Below, one piece after another: positions 27,452-37,174 of a stretch of 64,000 nucleotides of DNA. Source of the DNA: Olleya marilimosa CAM030 (GTDB lineage Bacteria; Bacteroidota; Bacteroidia; Flavobacteriales; Flavobacteriaceae). Location of the stretch: the NCBI RefSeq assembly GCF_000518485.1, contig NZ_JADR01000001.1, positions 434,001 through 498,000 of the forward strand. Reading direction: 5' to 3'. The notes beneath the pieces are model-generated. The model was not told the DNA's origin, ran no database searches, and worked only from the letters and a program-made list of their open reading frames with translations. How positions within the stretch are numbered: position 1 is the stretch's first letter; the number at the start of each line of letters is the position of its first letter. The position numbers were made by a program, and so were the translations under genes.

Positions 27452-28147
27452 CTACAAACAAGCATCCCAAATAGGATCTTTGGGTAAAGGTGCTGTAATG
27501 TTTAATTCGTCTTTAGAGACTGGATGTGTAAATTGTATGTTTCTTGCATGTAAGCTTATGCTTGCGTCTTTGTTGCTACGATCAAATCCGTATTTTAAAT
27601 CACCTTTTATTGGTGATCCAATGCTTGATAGTTGCGAGCGTATTTGGTGATGACGTCCTGTTTCCAGATTAACCTCTAGTAAGTAATAGTTGTCCAGCTT
27701 TTTAATTATTTTGTAATGCAAAATGGCTTTTTTACTATCTGGGACTTCTTTTATGTAAGCTGTTGACTTGTTGTTTTTTGGATTCTTTTTTAACCAATGT
27801 ATTAATGTGTCAGCTTCCTTTTCGGGTTTGTTTTTTACTAAAGCCCAATAGGTTTTAGAAATATCCTTGGATACAAACAGCTTATTTAATCTTGGTAAGG
27901 CTTTACTTGTTTTTGAAAATATAACTAAACCTGTGGTTGGTCTATCCAATCTGTGGACAGTTCCTAAATATACATTTCCTGGCTTATTGTATTTTTCTGC
28001 TATGTAATTTTTAATGACATCGCTTAGGGGTTTGTCTCCTGTTTTATCTCCTTGTACAAGGTCTCCAGCACGCTTATTAACTACAATAATGTGGTTGTCT
28101 TCATAAATAACTTGAAGGTTGTCTTTATTAGATAAAACTTTTGACAT
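27452..28147 (-). CDS. RluA-family RNA pseudouridine synthase
   Basis: 231 residues. The catalytic motif is HRLDRPTTGLVIF, whose Asp is the nucleophile; HRLDRPTSG is the commoner form. Other family features are YEDNHIIVVNKRAGDLVQGD near the start, SKTYWALV and the C-terminal GRHHQIRSQLSSIGSPIKGD. There is no N-terminal S4 domain, unlike RluC/RluD, so it is of the shorter TruC/RluA kind. It isomerises uridines in rRNA or tRNA; the exact target is unknown. It lies 54 bp after panB on the same strand and may share its transcript. Confidence 0.9.
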   Translation of the reverse strand: MSKVLSNKDNLQVIYEDNHIIVVNKRAGDLVQGDKTGDKPLSDVIKNYIAEKYNKPGNVYLGTVHRLDRPTTGLVIFSKTSKALPRLNKLFVSKDISKTYWALVKNKPEKEADTLIHWLKKNPKNNKSTAYIKEVPDSKKAILHYKIIKKLDNYYLLEVNLETGRHHQIRSQLSSIGSPIKGDLKYGFDRSNKDASISLHARNIQFTHPVSKDELNITAPLPKDPIWDACL

Positions 28148-28200
28148 TTAGTAATATTGATAATTAGTCTAATAAAACGATTTGGGTTACTAAACCGTTT

Positions 28201-29019
28201 TTAATATTGCTCGTTATCGTTAGGGAAGTCGCTACTTTTAACATCTTCACCATATTGGGCAATCGCTTTACTCATGTCTTCAAATAAATTCATGTAGCGA
28301 CGTAAAAAACGAGGGTTAAACTCGTGAGTCATACCAATCATATCATGTAACACTAATACTTGACCATCAACACCATTTCCAGCTCCAATACCTATTACAG
28401 GTATTGATACGCTTTGTGCAACCTCTTGTGCTAATTTTGCAGGTATTTTTTCTAGTACAATAGCAAAACATCCAATGCGCTCTAGCATAAGTGCATCTTC
28501 TTTTAGTTGGTCTGCTTCTTGTTCTTCTTTAGCTCTTACAGTATAAGTTCCAAATTTATAGATGGATTGAGGTGTTAAACCTAAATGTCCCATGACTGGT
28601 ATTCCAGCATTAAGGATGCGTTTAATGGACTCTTTAATTTCTTTACCACCTTCTAGTTTTACAGCGTGTCCACCAGACTCTTTCATGATTCTAATAGCAC
28701 TTCTTAAAGCTTCTTTTGGATCACTTTGGTAACTACCAAAAGGTAAATCTACAACAACCAAAGACCTGTCAATAGCACGTACAACAGACGATGCATGATA
28801 AATCATTTGGTCTAAGGTAATAGGCAATGTTGTTTCATGTCCAGCCATTACATTACTGGCAGAATCTCCAACTAAAATAACGTCTGTACCTGCACCATCT
28901 ACTATTTTAGCCATAGTATAGTCGTAGGCAGTTAGCATGGAGATTTTTTCTCCATTTTTTTTCATTTCTACTAATGATTTAACGGTAACGCGTTTATATT
29001 CTTTTTTTGCTACAGACAT
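28201..29019 (-). CDS. panB: 3-methyl-2-oxobutanoate hydroxymethyltransferase
   Basis: 272 residues of the PanB TIM barrel: [35 protein letters not shown], the metal and substrate residues around DLPFGSYQ and [16 protein letters not shown], and the late IGIGAG segment. It transfers a one-carbon unit from methylenetetrahydrofolate to 2-oxoisovalerate, the first step of pantothenate synthesis. Length is normal. No panC or panD lies nearby. A weak 10-pair stem (28174-28183 with 28192-28201) starts at its stop codon and may attenuate read-through into the pseudouridine synthase gene. Confidence 0.95.
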   Translation of the reverse strand: MSVAKKEYKRVTVKSLVEMKKNGEKISMLTAYDYTMAKIVDGAGTDVILVGDSASNVMAGHETTLPITLDQMIYHASSVVRAIDRSLVVVDLPFGSYQSDPKEALRSAIRIMKESGGHAVKLEGGKEIKESIKRILNAGIPVMGHLGLTPQSIYKFGTYTVRAKEEQEADQLKEDALMLERIGCFAIVLEKIPAKLAQEVAQSVSIPVIGIGAGNGVDGQVLVLHDMIGMTHEFNPRFLRRYMNLFEDMSKAIAQYGEDVKSSDFPNDNEQY

Positions 29020-29126
29020 GTTTTGTTATTTATTATAGAATGTAAATGTACTAAATTAAAGGCTTATTCTAAATTTTAATTTATTTTGAAAGACTTATAT
29101 TTAGCTAATAATTGTAATATTTTTTT

Positions 29127-29579
29127 ATGAAACTATTTAGTCTAGTATTATTTATAATGTTTAGTAGTTTTTGTGTATCTCAAAATGATGAACAAGAAAA
29201 AGCAATTGAAACCATTACAACTTTTTTTGAAGGGTTTCATAATCAGGATTCTGTGTTAATTAAAAGCGTTGTGTATAAAGCTGTTGTTATGCAATCAATA
29301 AGTGAAAATACTAATGGTAATTTGGAATTAACGACCACTAATTTTTCTGATTTTATAAAACTGATTGTTGCTATTCCAAAAGACCATACGTTTTCTGAAA
29401 AATTGTTAAGCTATAGTGTGCAAATTGATGGTAATATGGCAAATGTTTGGACGCCTTATCAATTTTGGTATAATGACAAACTTAGTCATTGTGGCGTAAA
29501 CTCGTTTCAATTACTAAAAGTTAATCAAGAGTGGAAAATATTTTATCTAGTTGATACTAGATCAAAATGCCAAGAATAA
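29127..29579 (+). CDS. Exported NTF2-like protein
   Basis: 150 residues with a Sec signal peptide (about 1-18, cleaved after CVSQ). The mature protein, starting NDEQEKAIETITTFFEGFHN, has the helix-strand pattern of SnoaL/DUF4440-type NTF2 folds, and ends with the WKIFYLVDTRSK strand and a terminal cysteine. Such secreted domains of Bacteroidota are mostly uncharacterised. It lies alone between the divergent panB and the convergent serine dehydratase gene, 4 bp from the latter's stop. Confidence 0.65.
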   Translation: MKLFSLVLFIMFSSFCVSQNDEQEKAIETITTFFEGFHNQDSVLIKSVVYKAVVMQSISENTNGNLELTTTNFSDFIKLIVAIPKDHTFSEKLLSYSVQIDGNMANVWTPYQFWYNDKLSHCGVNSFQLLKVNQEWKIFYLVDTRSKCQE

Positions 29580-29583
29580 ACGG

Positions 29584-31005
29584 TTAACAATCAGCCATAT
29601 TAACGCGTACAGCCAATCCACCTTCGCTAGTTTCTTTATATTTAGTGTTCATATCTTTGGCAGTTTCCCACATGGTGTCAACCACTTTATCTAAAGGGAC
29701 TTTTACGTTTTTAGGATCGGTATCTAAGGCTAATTCGGCTGCATTAATGGCTTTAATTGCTCCCATACTATTACGTTCTATACAAGGGATTTGTACTAAT
29801 CCTCCAATAGGGTCGCAGGTTAGCCCAAGATGATGTTCCATTGCAATCTCTGCTGCAATCATGACCTGTTCTGGACTACCACCAAGCAATTCGCATAAGG
29901 CTGCTGCAGCCATAGCAGAAGATACACCAATTTCGGCTTGACATCCACCCATTGCAGCACTAATGGTGGCTCCTTTTTTAAAGATGCTACCAATCTCGCT
30001 AGCTACTAACAAGAATTTTTTAATGTCTTCAAAATCTGCATCATGGTTTTCTATAACCATATAATACATAAGTACTGCTGGTATAACACCTGCACTTCCA
30101 TTAGTAGGTGCAGTAACCACACGACCAAGTGAAGCATTTACTTCATTTACAGCCAAAGCAAAACAGCTTACCCATTTTAATATTTGTCTAAATTTAACTT
30201 CACTGTTTCTAATGCTTTCTAACCATTCTTGAGGTGTAGTATAAGGCATTTCAATGTTTAAACGCTTGTGTGTGTCAAAAGCACGACGTCTTACATTTAA
30301 TCCTCCAGGTAAGTTACCTTCAGTATGACAACCAATAAACATACAGTCAAGCATGGTATCCCAAATACGATGTAACTCGAAGTCAATCTCTTCATCGGTT
30401 CTAAGAGAGCGTTCGTTTTCTAAAACTATTTCAGAAATACTTTTATTTTCGTTTGTACAAAACGCTAACAACTCGGTTGCTTTGTCAACAGGATACGGAA
30501 ATTCTTTTTTTAATTCTTTATTTTCGGCATCGACCGTACGTTCTTCTTTTATAACAAAACCACCACCAATAGAGTAGAAGGTGGATGTGTGGATTTCGGT
30601 TTCCGCAAAAGCGGTAAACTTAATGCCATTAGCGTGAAACGGTAAAAAAGCTCTATTAAAAATAATGTCTGATTTGGGAGTAAACGGAATAATACGCTCG
30701 TTATTTAAAACTAATTTTGAGGTATTATTAATGGATGCAATGATGATGTCAATAGTATCCGTTGGTATACGTTCTGGATCTGCACCACTTAAACCTAACA
30801 TAACTGCTAAATCTGTAGCATGACCTTTACCAGTTAAAGATAAAGAACCGTATAGGTCGATGGTTACCTTTTGTAGACTGTCAAAAAGGTTAGCTTCTTT
30901 TAGTTCATAAATCCAACGTTCTGCAGCACGCCAAGGTCCTAAAGTATGAGAACTAGAAGGTCCTACACCAATCTTTAGCATGTCAAAAACCGAAATACAC
31001 TCCAT
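29584..31005 (-). CDS. sdaA: L-serine ammonia-lyase (iron-sulfur type, single chain)
   Basis: 473 residues from [21 protein letters not shown]. An upstream extension of 23 codons is open but unlike the family. The N-terminal beta domain ([14 protein letters not shown]) and the C-terminal alpha domain with the three [4Fe-4S] cysteines ([29 protein letters not shown]) are fused in one chain, as in E. coli SdaA. It deaminates L-serine to pyruvate and ammonia. One copy of the dispersed hairpin element lies in frame near residue 133 (TAFAET). Confidence 0.95.
   Translation of the reverse strand: MECISVFDMLKIGVGPSSSHTLGPWRAAERWIYELKEANLFDSLQKVTIDLYGSLSLTGKGHATDLAVMLGLSGADPERIPTDTIDIIIASINNTSKLVLNNERIIPFTPKSDIIFNRAFLPFHANGIKFTAFAETEIHTSTFYSIGGGFVIKEERTVDAENKELKKEFPYPVDKATELLAFCTNENKSISEIVLENERSLRTDEEIDFELHRIWDTMLDCMFIGCHTEGNLPGGLNVRRRAFDTHKRLNIEMPYTTPQEWLESIRNSEVKFRQILKWVSCFALAVNEVNASLGRVVTAPTNGSAGVIPAVLMYYMVIENHDADFEDIKKFLLVASEIGSIFKKGATISAAMGGCQAEIGVSSAMAAAALCELLGGSPEQVMIAAEIAMEHHLGLTCDPIGGLVQIPCIERNSMGAIKAINAAELALDTDPKNVKVPLDKVVDTMWETAKDMNTKYKETSEGGLAVRVNMADC
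30600..30618 (+). repeat. Dispersed GAAA-hairpin element, copy 4 (in sdaA)
   Basis: TTTCCGCAAAAGCGGTAAA, the only copy with an AAAA loop; stem TTTCCGC/GCGG-AAA. It is read from the minus strand in sdaA as Thr-Ala-Phe-Ala-Glu-Thr. Confidence 0.65.
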
Positions 31006-31092
31006 ATCACTAAATCGTTTTAGTATTGAGCGACAAATATAGTTTTTTGTTACAGATATAATAATTAAAACCATTTCAATTTTGATAGATTT

Positions 31093-31134
31093 CTGCCATC
31101 ATGTCAGTCAGTATGTTATGGCATAATCATTGAC
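31093..31134 (+). promoter_or_regulatory. Candidate sigma-54-like promoter and palindrome upstream of dnaK
   Basis: TGGCATAATCATTGAC (31119-31134) fits the -24/-12 layout of RpoN promoters (TGGCA, 6 bp, TTG) with the final C replaced by A. Twelve bases upstream, CTGCCAT-C-ATGTCAG (31093-31107) is a near-perfect 15 bp palindrome suited to an activator or heat-shock regulator. No TAnnTTTG box is seen. The dnaK start is 51 bp further on. Confidence 0.45.
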
Positions 31135-31184
31135 TTATTGTCATCGTAACAATTACAATACAAAATTTAAAATTATATAAAATT

Positions 31185-33086
31185 ATGAGTAAGATTATTG
31201 GAATCGATTTAGGAACAACAAACTCTTGCGTTTCTGTAATGGAAGGTAATGAAGCAGTTGTCATCCCAAACGCAGAAGGTAAACGTACGACACCTTCAGT
31301 TATCGCTTTTGTTGAAGGAGGCGAAATTAAAGTTGGTGATCCAGCAAAAAGACAAGCAGTAACTAACCCAACAAAAACAGTTTATTCTATTAAACGTTTT
31401 ATGGGTAACAAATATTCTGAATCTAAAAACGAAGCAGAACGTGTACCATACAAAGTAGTTAAAGGAGATAATGACACACCACGTGTTGATATTGATGGTC
31501 GTTTATACACACCTCAAGAATTATCTGCAATGATTCTTCAAAAAATGAAGAAAACTGCTGAAGATTATTTAGGTCAAGATGTAACGGAAGCAGTAATTAC
31601 TGTACCAGCTTACTTTAATGACTCGCAAAGACAAGCAACTAAAGAAGCTGGTGAAATTGCAGGATTAAAAGTACGTCGTATCATTAACGAGCCAACAGCA
31701 GCAGCTTTAGCTTACGGTATGGACAAAAAAGGGACTGACCAAAAAATAGTAGTATTTGATTTTGGTGGAGGAACACATGATGTATCTATCCTAGAATTAG
31801 GAGATGGTGTATTTGAAGTATTATCTACAGATGGAGACACACACTTAGGTGGTGATGACGTTGATCAAAAAATTATAGATTGGTTAGCAGACGAGTTTAA
31901 CAACGAAGAAGGAATGGACTTACGTAAAGATCCAATGTCTTTACAACGTGTTAAAGAAGCTGCAGAAAAAGCGAAGATTGAATTATCATCTTCTGAGCAA
32001 ACAGAAATCAATTTACCATACATTACAGCTACTGCAAGTGGACCAAAACACTTAGTACGTACTTTAACACGTAGTAAATTTGAGCAATTAATAGACGATT
32101 TAGTAAAACGTACTATTGAGCCTTGTCAATCTGCATTAAAAGCAGCAGGTTTAACAAAATCTGATATTGACCAAGTTATTTTAGTAGGTGGATCTACACG
32201 TATTCCAGCTGTACAAAAAGCAGTAGAAGCATTTTTTGGAAAAGCACCAAGTAAAGGTGTTAACCCAGACGAGGTTGTATCTTTAGGAGCAGGTATCCAA
32301 GGAGGAGTTTTAACTGGAGATGTTAAGGATGTATTACTTTTAGACGTAACTCCTTTATCATTAGGTATCGAGACTATGGGTAACGTATTTACTAAGTTAA
32401 TCGAAGCAAATACAACAATCCCAACTAAAAAATCTCAGGTATTCTCTACAGCAGCAGACAACCAACCATCAGTAGAGATTCACGTATTACAAGGTGAACG
32501 TGCTATGGCAGCAGATAACAAAACTATTGGTCGTTTCCATTTAGATGGTCTTCCACCAGCACAAAGAGGTGTACCGCAAATTGAGGTAGCTTTTGATATT
32601 GATGCAAACGGAATTATTAAAGTTTCTGCTACAGATAAAGCAACTAACAAGTCACAAGATATCCGTATCGAAGCGTCTTCTGGTTTGACTGAAGAAGAAA
32701 TTAAGAAAATGAAAGCTGACGCTGAAGCTAATGCTGAAGCAGATGCAAAAGCAGCAGAAAATGCTAAAAAATTAAACGAAGCAGATTCTATGATTTTCCA
32801 AACAGAAAATCAATTAAAAGAATTTGGTGATAAATTATCTGATGATAAAAAAGCACCAATCGAAGCAGCTTTAGCAGAATTAAAAACAGCTTACGAAAGT
32901 AAAGATATAGCAGTTATCGAGCCAGCGTTGGAAAAAATTAACGAAGCTTGGAAAGTAGCTAGTGAAGAAATGTACAAAGCTCAAGCAGATGCTCAAGGTG
33001 GACAACCTGGACCAGATGCTAATGCAGGAGCAGATTCAACAGAAGGAAACGATGTTGAAGATGTAGATTTTGAAGAAGTAAAATAA
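31185..33086 (+). CDS. dnaK: Molecular chaperone DnaK (Hsp70)
   Basis: 633 residues. The ATPase domain starts [16 protein letters not shown] and has the second phosphate loop [16 protein letters not shown] (His where most Hsp70s have Phe). The interdomain linker [15 protein letters not shown], the substrate-binding beta domain and the helical lid follow, and the C-terminus is acidic ([12 protein letters not shown]). It folds and refolds proteins with DnaJ and GrpE, which are not encoded beside it. It is a monocistronic unit with a strong terminator and a distinctive upstream control region. Confidence 0.98.
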   Translation: MSKIIGIDLGTTNSCVSVMEGNEAVVIPNAEGKRTTPSVIAFVEGGEIKVGDPAKRQAVTNPTKTVYSIKRFMGNKYSESKNEAERVPYKVVKGDNDTPRVDIDGRLYTPQELSAMILQKMKKTAEDYLGQDVTEAVITVPAYFNDSQRQATKEAGEIAGLKVRRIINEPTAAALAYGMDKKGTDQKIVVFDFGGGTHDVSILELGDGVFEVLSTDGDTHLGGDDVDQKIIDWLADEFNNEEGMDLRKDPMSLQRVKEAAEKAKIELSSSEQTEINLPYITATASGPKHLVRTLTRSKFEQLIDDLVKRTIEPCQSALKAAGLTKSDIDQVILVGGSTRIPAVQKAVEAFFGKAPSKGVNPDEVVSLGAGIQGGVLTGDVKDVLLLDVTPLSLGIETMGNVFTKLIEANTTIPTKKSQVFSTAADNQPSVEIHVLQGERAMAADNKTIGRFHLDGLPPAQRGVPQIEVAFDIDANGIIKVSATDKATNKSQDIRIEASSGLTEEEIKKMKADAEANAEADAKAAENAKKLNEADSMIFQTENQLKEFGDKLSDDKKAPIEAALAELKTAYESKDIAVIEPALEKINEAWKVASEEMYKAQADAQGGQPGPDANAGADSTEGNDVEDVDFEEVK

Positions 33087-33126
33087 TTATAGATCTGATT
33101 AAGTATCAGAATCACATAATATTTAA

Positions 33127-33158
33127 AACGCAACCATTATTTTGGTTGCGTTTTTTTT
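33127..33158 (+). terminator. Rho-independent terminator of dnaK
   Basis: CGCAACCA (33129-33136) pairs with TGGTTGCG (33143-33150), loop of 6, followed by eight T residues. Confidence 0.9.
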
Positions 33159-33262
33159 GTTTAAAACCAATCTACTTCAGGTTTTACAAATAGGGTTAAA
33201 TACAAAATATAAAACAATAATTCATTTTAAAATAAACTATGCATGCATAATAAATTTATTGT

Positions 33263-33270
33263 TATATTTG
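33263..33270 (+). promoter_or_regulatory. Candidate -7 box of the nitronate monooxygenase-like gene
   Basis: TATATTTG matches TAnnTTTG exactly, 20 bp before the start codon at 33290. No TTG -33 element is evident. Confidence 0.4.
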
Positions 33271-33289
33271 TTTAAATAACATTATAATC

Positions 33290-34237
33290 ATGCAAACTAA
33301 ATTAACTCAACTTTTAAATATAAAATACCCAATAATTCAAGCGCCAATGTTTTTGGTCTCTAATGTGGCTATGGTCACAGAAGCTATGAAAGCTGGTATT
33401 GCAGGATGTATTCCTGCACTTAATTATCGTACTTTAGATCAATTAAGAGAAGCAATACATGAGTTAAAAGCAAATAAAGTAGAAGGAGGATCCTTTGGAT
33501 TTAACCTGATAGTGAATAAATCTAATATTAAGTATAAAGAACAACTTAGAGTATTATGTGAAGAAGGTTGCGATTTTATAATTACATCTTTAGGAAGTCC
33601 TGAAGAAACCATAAATCAAGCACACAAAGCAGGAATTAAAGTGTTTTGTGATGTTACAGACTTACGATTTGCTAAAAAAGTAGAACAATTAGGTGCAGAT
33701 GCTGCAATTGCAGTTAATAATGAAGCAGGAGGACACAGAGGTAATTTATCGCCACAAGAATTAACTAATCAACTAAGTAAAGCTTTAAATATACCAGTAA
33801 TTTCTGCTGGAGGAGTTGGATGCAAAGCAGATATTGACAAAATGTTAAGCTATGGAGCAGAAGGCGTATCTGTAGGAAGTCCATTTATTGCATCTGTTGA
33901 AGCTGGTGTTACTGATGAGTATAAGCAAGCATGTGTGGATTATGGCGAAAAGGATATTATCATGACAGAGCGTATCTCTGGTACACCATGTACAGTAATT
34001 AACACACCTTATGTACAAAAAATTGGTACTAAACAAACTTGGCTAGAACGCATATTGAACAAAAATAAAAAATTGAAAAAATGGGTTAAAATGATTCGTT
34101 TTTCAATAGGTATGAAAGCAACTGAAAATGCAGCCAAAAAAGCAACTTACAAAACCGTTTGGGTAGCTGGTCCAAGTATTGAGCACACAAAAGCTATTTT
34201 GCCTATTAAGGATATTGTTGCTAATTTAATAGCTTAA
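33290..34237 (+). CDS. NAD(P)H-dependent flavin oxidoreductase (nitronate monooxygenase family)
   Basis: 315 residues forming a TIM barrel that binds FMN: YPIIQAPMFLVSNVAMV, GGSFGFNLIV, FIITSLGSP, the catalytic-region AVNNEAGGHRGN with its histidine, SAGGVG and GAEGVSVGSPFIAS. Family members oxidise alkyl nitronates or act as enoyl reductases or quinone reductases; the natural substrate is not readable from sequence. It is followed 8 bp later by a small membrane-anchored protein gene, probably on the same transcript. Confidence 0.85.
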   Translation: MQTKLTQLLNIKYPIIQAPMFLVSNVAMVTEAMKAGIAGCIPALNYRTLDQLREAIHELKANKVEGGSFGFNLIVNKSNIKYKEQLRVLCEEGCDFIITSLGSPEETINQAHKAGIKVFCDVTDLRFAKKVEQLGADAAIAVNNEAGGHRGNLSPQELTNQLSKALNIPVISAGGVGCKADIDKMLSYGAEGVSVGSPFIASVEAGVTDEYKQACVDYGEKDIIMTERISGTPCTVINTPYVQKIGTKQTWLERILNKNKKLKKWVKMIRFSIGMKATENAAKKATYKTVWVAGPSIEHTKAILPIKDIVANLIA

Positions 34238-34245
34238 ATTAATCA

Positions 34246-34719
34246 ATGATAATTGAGCCTAAAACTATAAGAAAGTTTTTGCAGGTCACTCTAGCGACTA
34301 TTATTTTATTAGGTGCAGCTCTTTTTATTTCAATTATATACGAATCTAGACAAGACATTTCTGACGATTCTAGATTTTCAAAGCTTTTAAATACGCCAAT
34401 CCAAGTTAAAAGTATTAGCACAATACGATGGAATAAAAATAATATTCGCTTTAAACAGTATACTCTAAATCAAAATGAAGATTCAAACCTTGATTTAGAG
34501 GAGGTAAAGTCCGTTAAAAAATATCAAATAGGTGATACAATATATTTTTATGCAGCAAAATCTTTTAAGAGTCTGCATGTCGGAGAAAACTTTTATTTAA
34601 TAGGTAAAGACACTTTAAATAATGGCGAAATTATAGAGTTTGAATATTTTACAGCTTCAGACTATTCCCCAGAAATTTGGGAAACGGAACAAGAATTTTT
34701 AAAAAGGGTTGCTAATTGA
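34246..34719 (+). CDS. Membrane-anchored protein of unknown function
   Basis: 157 residues with one N-terminal transmembrane helix (about 12-31, LQVTLATIILLGAALFISII). The rest is a soluble extracytoplasmic domain rich in strands, including YQIGDTIYFYAAKSFKSL, VGENFYLIG and IIEFEYFTASDYSP. No motif is recognised. It follows the oxidoreductase gene by 8 bp on the same strand. The 130 bp after it contain AT-rich sequence only. Confidence 0.6.
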   Translation: MIIEPKTIRKFLQVTLATIILLGAALFISIIYESRQDISDDSRFSKLLNTPIQVKSISTIRWNKNNIRFKQYTLNQNEDSNLDLEEVKSVKKYQIGDTIYFYAAKSFKSLHVGENFYLIGKDTLNNGEIIEFEYFTASDYSPEIWETEQEFLKRVAN

Positions 34720-34849
34720 TTTTAACAAAAAATCATTTTAAAATGCTACAAACTTATAATTTAACTTAATTTTTATAATTCTAGTTTCAAAAATTTAAAG
34801 ACTTGTTTTACCTTTAGTATTTTACTTATTAACTTAAAGAAGGACTAAA

Positions 34850-36133
34850 TTGATAAAAAAAGTTATTTACTTTTTAATTGTGATGCTTATAATTTTTATA
34901 GGTCTTTTGTATTGGTCTACGTCATCTACAAACCAAACATTTAAAACCTCTCAGTTAGTTAATATTGATAATGTTAATACTATAGATTTTCATAATTTAG
35001 ATTCTGTATTAGTAGCTGCAAGCGCTTTATATAAAGCAGATGAGATTAAAAAACTTTTTCAAGGAGAGCAATATCGCGCTGCTTGGTCAACACCAATTAA
35101 AGCTCCTGTATTATTTTTAGACACTTTATTTGGTGGTGTTACAATTACTAAAGAAGGTGGTGGTAAACAAACCCATTCTTTAAAACTAGAAACTAAAAAT
35201 GGTATAGAATTAACGCTTAGAGGTGTTAATAAAGATCCAAAACAACTTATTCCTGATCTAGCAAAAACACTAGGTTTAGAAAATATTATAGTGGATGGTA
35301 TTTCGGCACAACATCCATATAGTGCTATATTAGCTGCTGAGCTAGCTAATAAAGTAGCTATAATTAACACCAAACCTAAAGTGGTATTTCTTCCAAAGCA
35401 AAGACTATTGGGAGAGTATAATAACAAATATGGGAATAGATTATTTTTATTAGAGTACGAAACAGAAAGTAAAACCAATTGGACAGACTTAAACAACGTG
35501 TCTAAAATCGTTGACACCAAAAAACTACAAGAATTAAAATTAAGTAACACCAATATTGTATTTATTGATAAGCCTGCACTTATCAGAGCAAGATTATTTG
35601 ATTTGTTAATTGGCGATTGGGATAGGCATACTAAACAATGGGGTTGGGCTTTACAGCAAACAGATCAAACTTACACAGCTATTCCAATTGCAGGAGATAG
35701 GGACAATGCTTTTATTAATTTAGAGGGAATTATACCTTCTATTTTGTCTAATGAAAACTTAGTAAAAGAGTTGCGTCCATTTGATAACGAAATAGATTTT
35801 ATGCCAGGATTGGTTTATCCATTTGATCAATATTTTTTATTAAATACAGAAGAAAACTTATTTATACAAGAAGCAAAGCAACTGCAATTACTTCTTAATG
35901 ATGAAGCTTTGCTGCAAGCTTTAAAAGTTTGGCCAACTCAATTTTCTAAAATTGATGGCGAGGAAATCATTAGTAAAATAAAATCAAGACGAGATAGTTT
36001 AGTGTCCTATGCTAAATTATTTAAAACGACCATAGATAATAAAGGTTTGGTAACACAGCGTCTTAAAGGCTCTGAAGATTTAAGTCTTCCAGAACAACTT
36101 CAAGCTTGTTTTGAGTGTTATACTACAGATTAA
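34850..36133 (+). CDS. Membrane-anchored protein with atypical kinase-like motifs
   Basis: 427 residues, start TTG: an ATG eleven codons later would cut the N-terminal transmembrane helix (about 4-22). Blocks GGGKQTHSLKLE and LTLRGVNKDP (a possible nucleotide-loop and lysine), VDGISAQHPYSAILAAELA, then FDLLIGDWDRHTKQWGWAL and IPIAGDRDNAF follow. The last two resemble the catalytic loop (DRH) and metal-binding aspartate of HipA, CotH and FAM20-type kinases. The same block order is, to my knowledge, found in Bacteroidota proteins that join a phosphoesterase to a BamA-like barrel; here it stands alone. Phosphotransfer in the periplasm is an inference, and an inactive binding domain is possible. 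Confidence 0.6.
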   Translation: MIKKVIYFLIVMLIIFIGLLYWSTSSTNQTFKTSQLVNIDNVNTIDFHNLDSVLVAASALYKADEIKKLFQGEQYRAAWSTPIKAPVLFLDTLFGGVTITKEGGGKQTHSLKLETKNGIELTLRGVNKDPKQLIPDLAKTLGLENIIVDGISAQHPYSAILAAELANKVAIINTKPKVVFLPKQRLLGEYNNKYGNRLFLLEYETESKTNWTDLNNVSKIVDTKKLQELKLSNTNIVFIDKPALIRARLFDLLIGDWDRHTKQWGWALQQTDQTYTAIPIAGDRDNAFINLEGIIPSILSNENLVKELRPFDNEIDFMPGLVYPFDQYFLLNTEENLFIQEAKQLQLLLNDEALLQALKVWPTQFSKIDGEEIISKIKSRRDSLVSYAKLFKTTIDNKGLVTQRLKGSEDLSLPEQLQACFECYTTD

Positions 36134-36702
36134 AATCTTTTAAAAGTATTAAATTTAATCGTAGGCCATTCGCTTTTTAAAATACCGTAACAGCATGTGC
36201 TTCGTCTAAAACCATCAGACATTACAGTGTCTTGACGTAAAATGCCTTCAAGTGTTGCACCTAATTTTTCAACCGCTTTTCTGGATTTTTTATTACGCTC
36301 ATCAATTCTAAATTCTACTTTTTCAAATTTCAAAGTTTCAAAAGCGTATTGTAACATTAAAAACTTCATATGACTATTTAAGCCTGTACCCTGAAAATCA
36401 TGTCCTATCCATGTCCAACCTATATGTAAAACCTTGTTTTTATGATTAATTAATCCAAAACGAGTACTGCCAGCGAAGGCTTGGAATTGTTTATCATAAA
36501 CAATAAAAGGTAATGTTGTATTATTATAAAAACCATCTACAGCTGTTTGAACATAATCTCTTAAAGTCTCAGGAGTAGAAATGGTATTAGGCGAATAATA
36601 AATTAAATCAGTTTCTTTAGCAATAGTAATTAATTGTTTATAATTACTTAAGTCTAAAGGTATTAGTTTTACACGATTGTTTTCAAGAGTCGGAGCTGTC
36701 AT
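36130..36702 (-). CDS. GNAT-family N-acetyltransferase (RimJ/RimL-like)
   Basis: 190 residues. The GNAT fold is shown by VKLIPLDLSNYKQLITIAKE at the start, the FAGSTRFG strand, HIGWTWIGHDFQGTGLNSHMK (acetyl-CoA pyrophosphate loop Q/G-x-x-G-x-G/A variant) and VEFRIDERNKKSRKAVEKLGA. It transfers acetyl from acetyl-CoA to an amine, protein N-terminus or small molecule; the substrate is unknown. Its stop overlaps that of the preceding convergent gene by 4 bp. It is divergent from the menI-like gene. Confidence 0.87.
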   Translation of the reverse strand: MTAPTLENNRVKLIPLDLSNYKQLITIAKETDLIYYSPNTISTPETLRDYVQTAVDGFYNNTTLPFIVYDKQFQAFAGSTRFGLINHKNKVLHIGWTWIGHDFQGTGLNSHMKFLMLQYAFETLKFEKVEFRIDERNKKSRKAVEKLGATLEGILRQDTVMSDGFRRSTCCYGILKSEWPTIKFNTFKRF

Positions 36703-36745
36703 TTTAGCGCTATGTTTTGTATTTTTACATTAAAATTAAAGATAC

Positions 36746-37171
36746 ATGAAGTATTCTAAAGCACAAGTGTTAGCAATAGCAAATAAATCAAGCAAAAACA
36801 CTTTAATGGAAACCTTAGAGATAGAAGTTGTGGATTATGGCGAGGATTTTTTAGTGTCCAGAATGCCAGTGACACCACGTGTACATCAACCAGATGGTGT
36901 GTTGCATGGTGGCGCAACAGCAGCTTTAGCAGAAAGCGTTGGTAGTTTTGCTTCGCATATATTTTTAGATTCAGAAAATTTAATGATTAGAGGATTAGAG
37001 ATTACAGCTAATCATTTAAAAAGTATTAGCTCAGGCTATGTTTACGCTAAGGCTACCTTTTTACATAAAGGACGTACGACGCAATTACTAGATATTAGAG
37101 TAACGGATGAGGATGATAACCTTATTTCGTTATGCAAATTGTCAACCATTTCTTTACCTAAAAAGAAGTAA
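36746..37171 (+). CDS. menI: Hotdog-fold thioesterase, probable DHNA-CoA thioesterase
   Basis: 141 residues of the PaaI/YdiI type. HQPDGVLHGGATAALAESVG carries the central-helix motif with the catalytic glutamate, and the strand LEITANHLKSISSGYVYAKA follows. Gene order (3 bp before menF, then menD) indicates that it hydrolyses 1,4-dihydroxy-2-naphthoyl-CoA in menaquinone synthesis, as MenI/YdiI do. The family assignment is firm; the precise substrate rests on context. It starts the first men transcript. Confidence 0.8.
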   Translation: MKYSKAQVLAIANKSSKNTLMETLEIEVVDYGEDFLVSRMPVTPRVHQPDGVLHGGATAALAESVGSFASHIFLDSENLMIRGLEITANHLKSISSGYVYAKATFLHKGRTTQLLDIRVTDEDDNLISLCKLSTISLPKKK

Positions 37172-37174
37172 GTT

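Noticed and set aside
27342-27650. 102-codon plus-strand frame overlapping the palindrome and the RluA-type gene
   Set aside because: Mostly antisense to the pseudouridine synthase gene and lacks any protein-like features.
35059-35553. 164-codon reverse frame inside the kinase-motif protein gene
   Set aside because: Antisense to a conserved coding region whose motifs lie on the plus strand.
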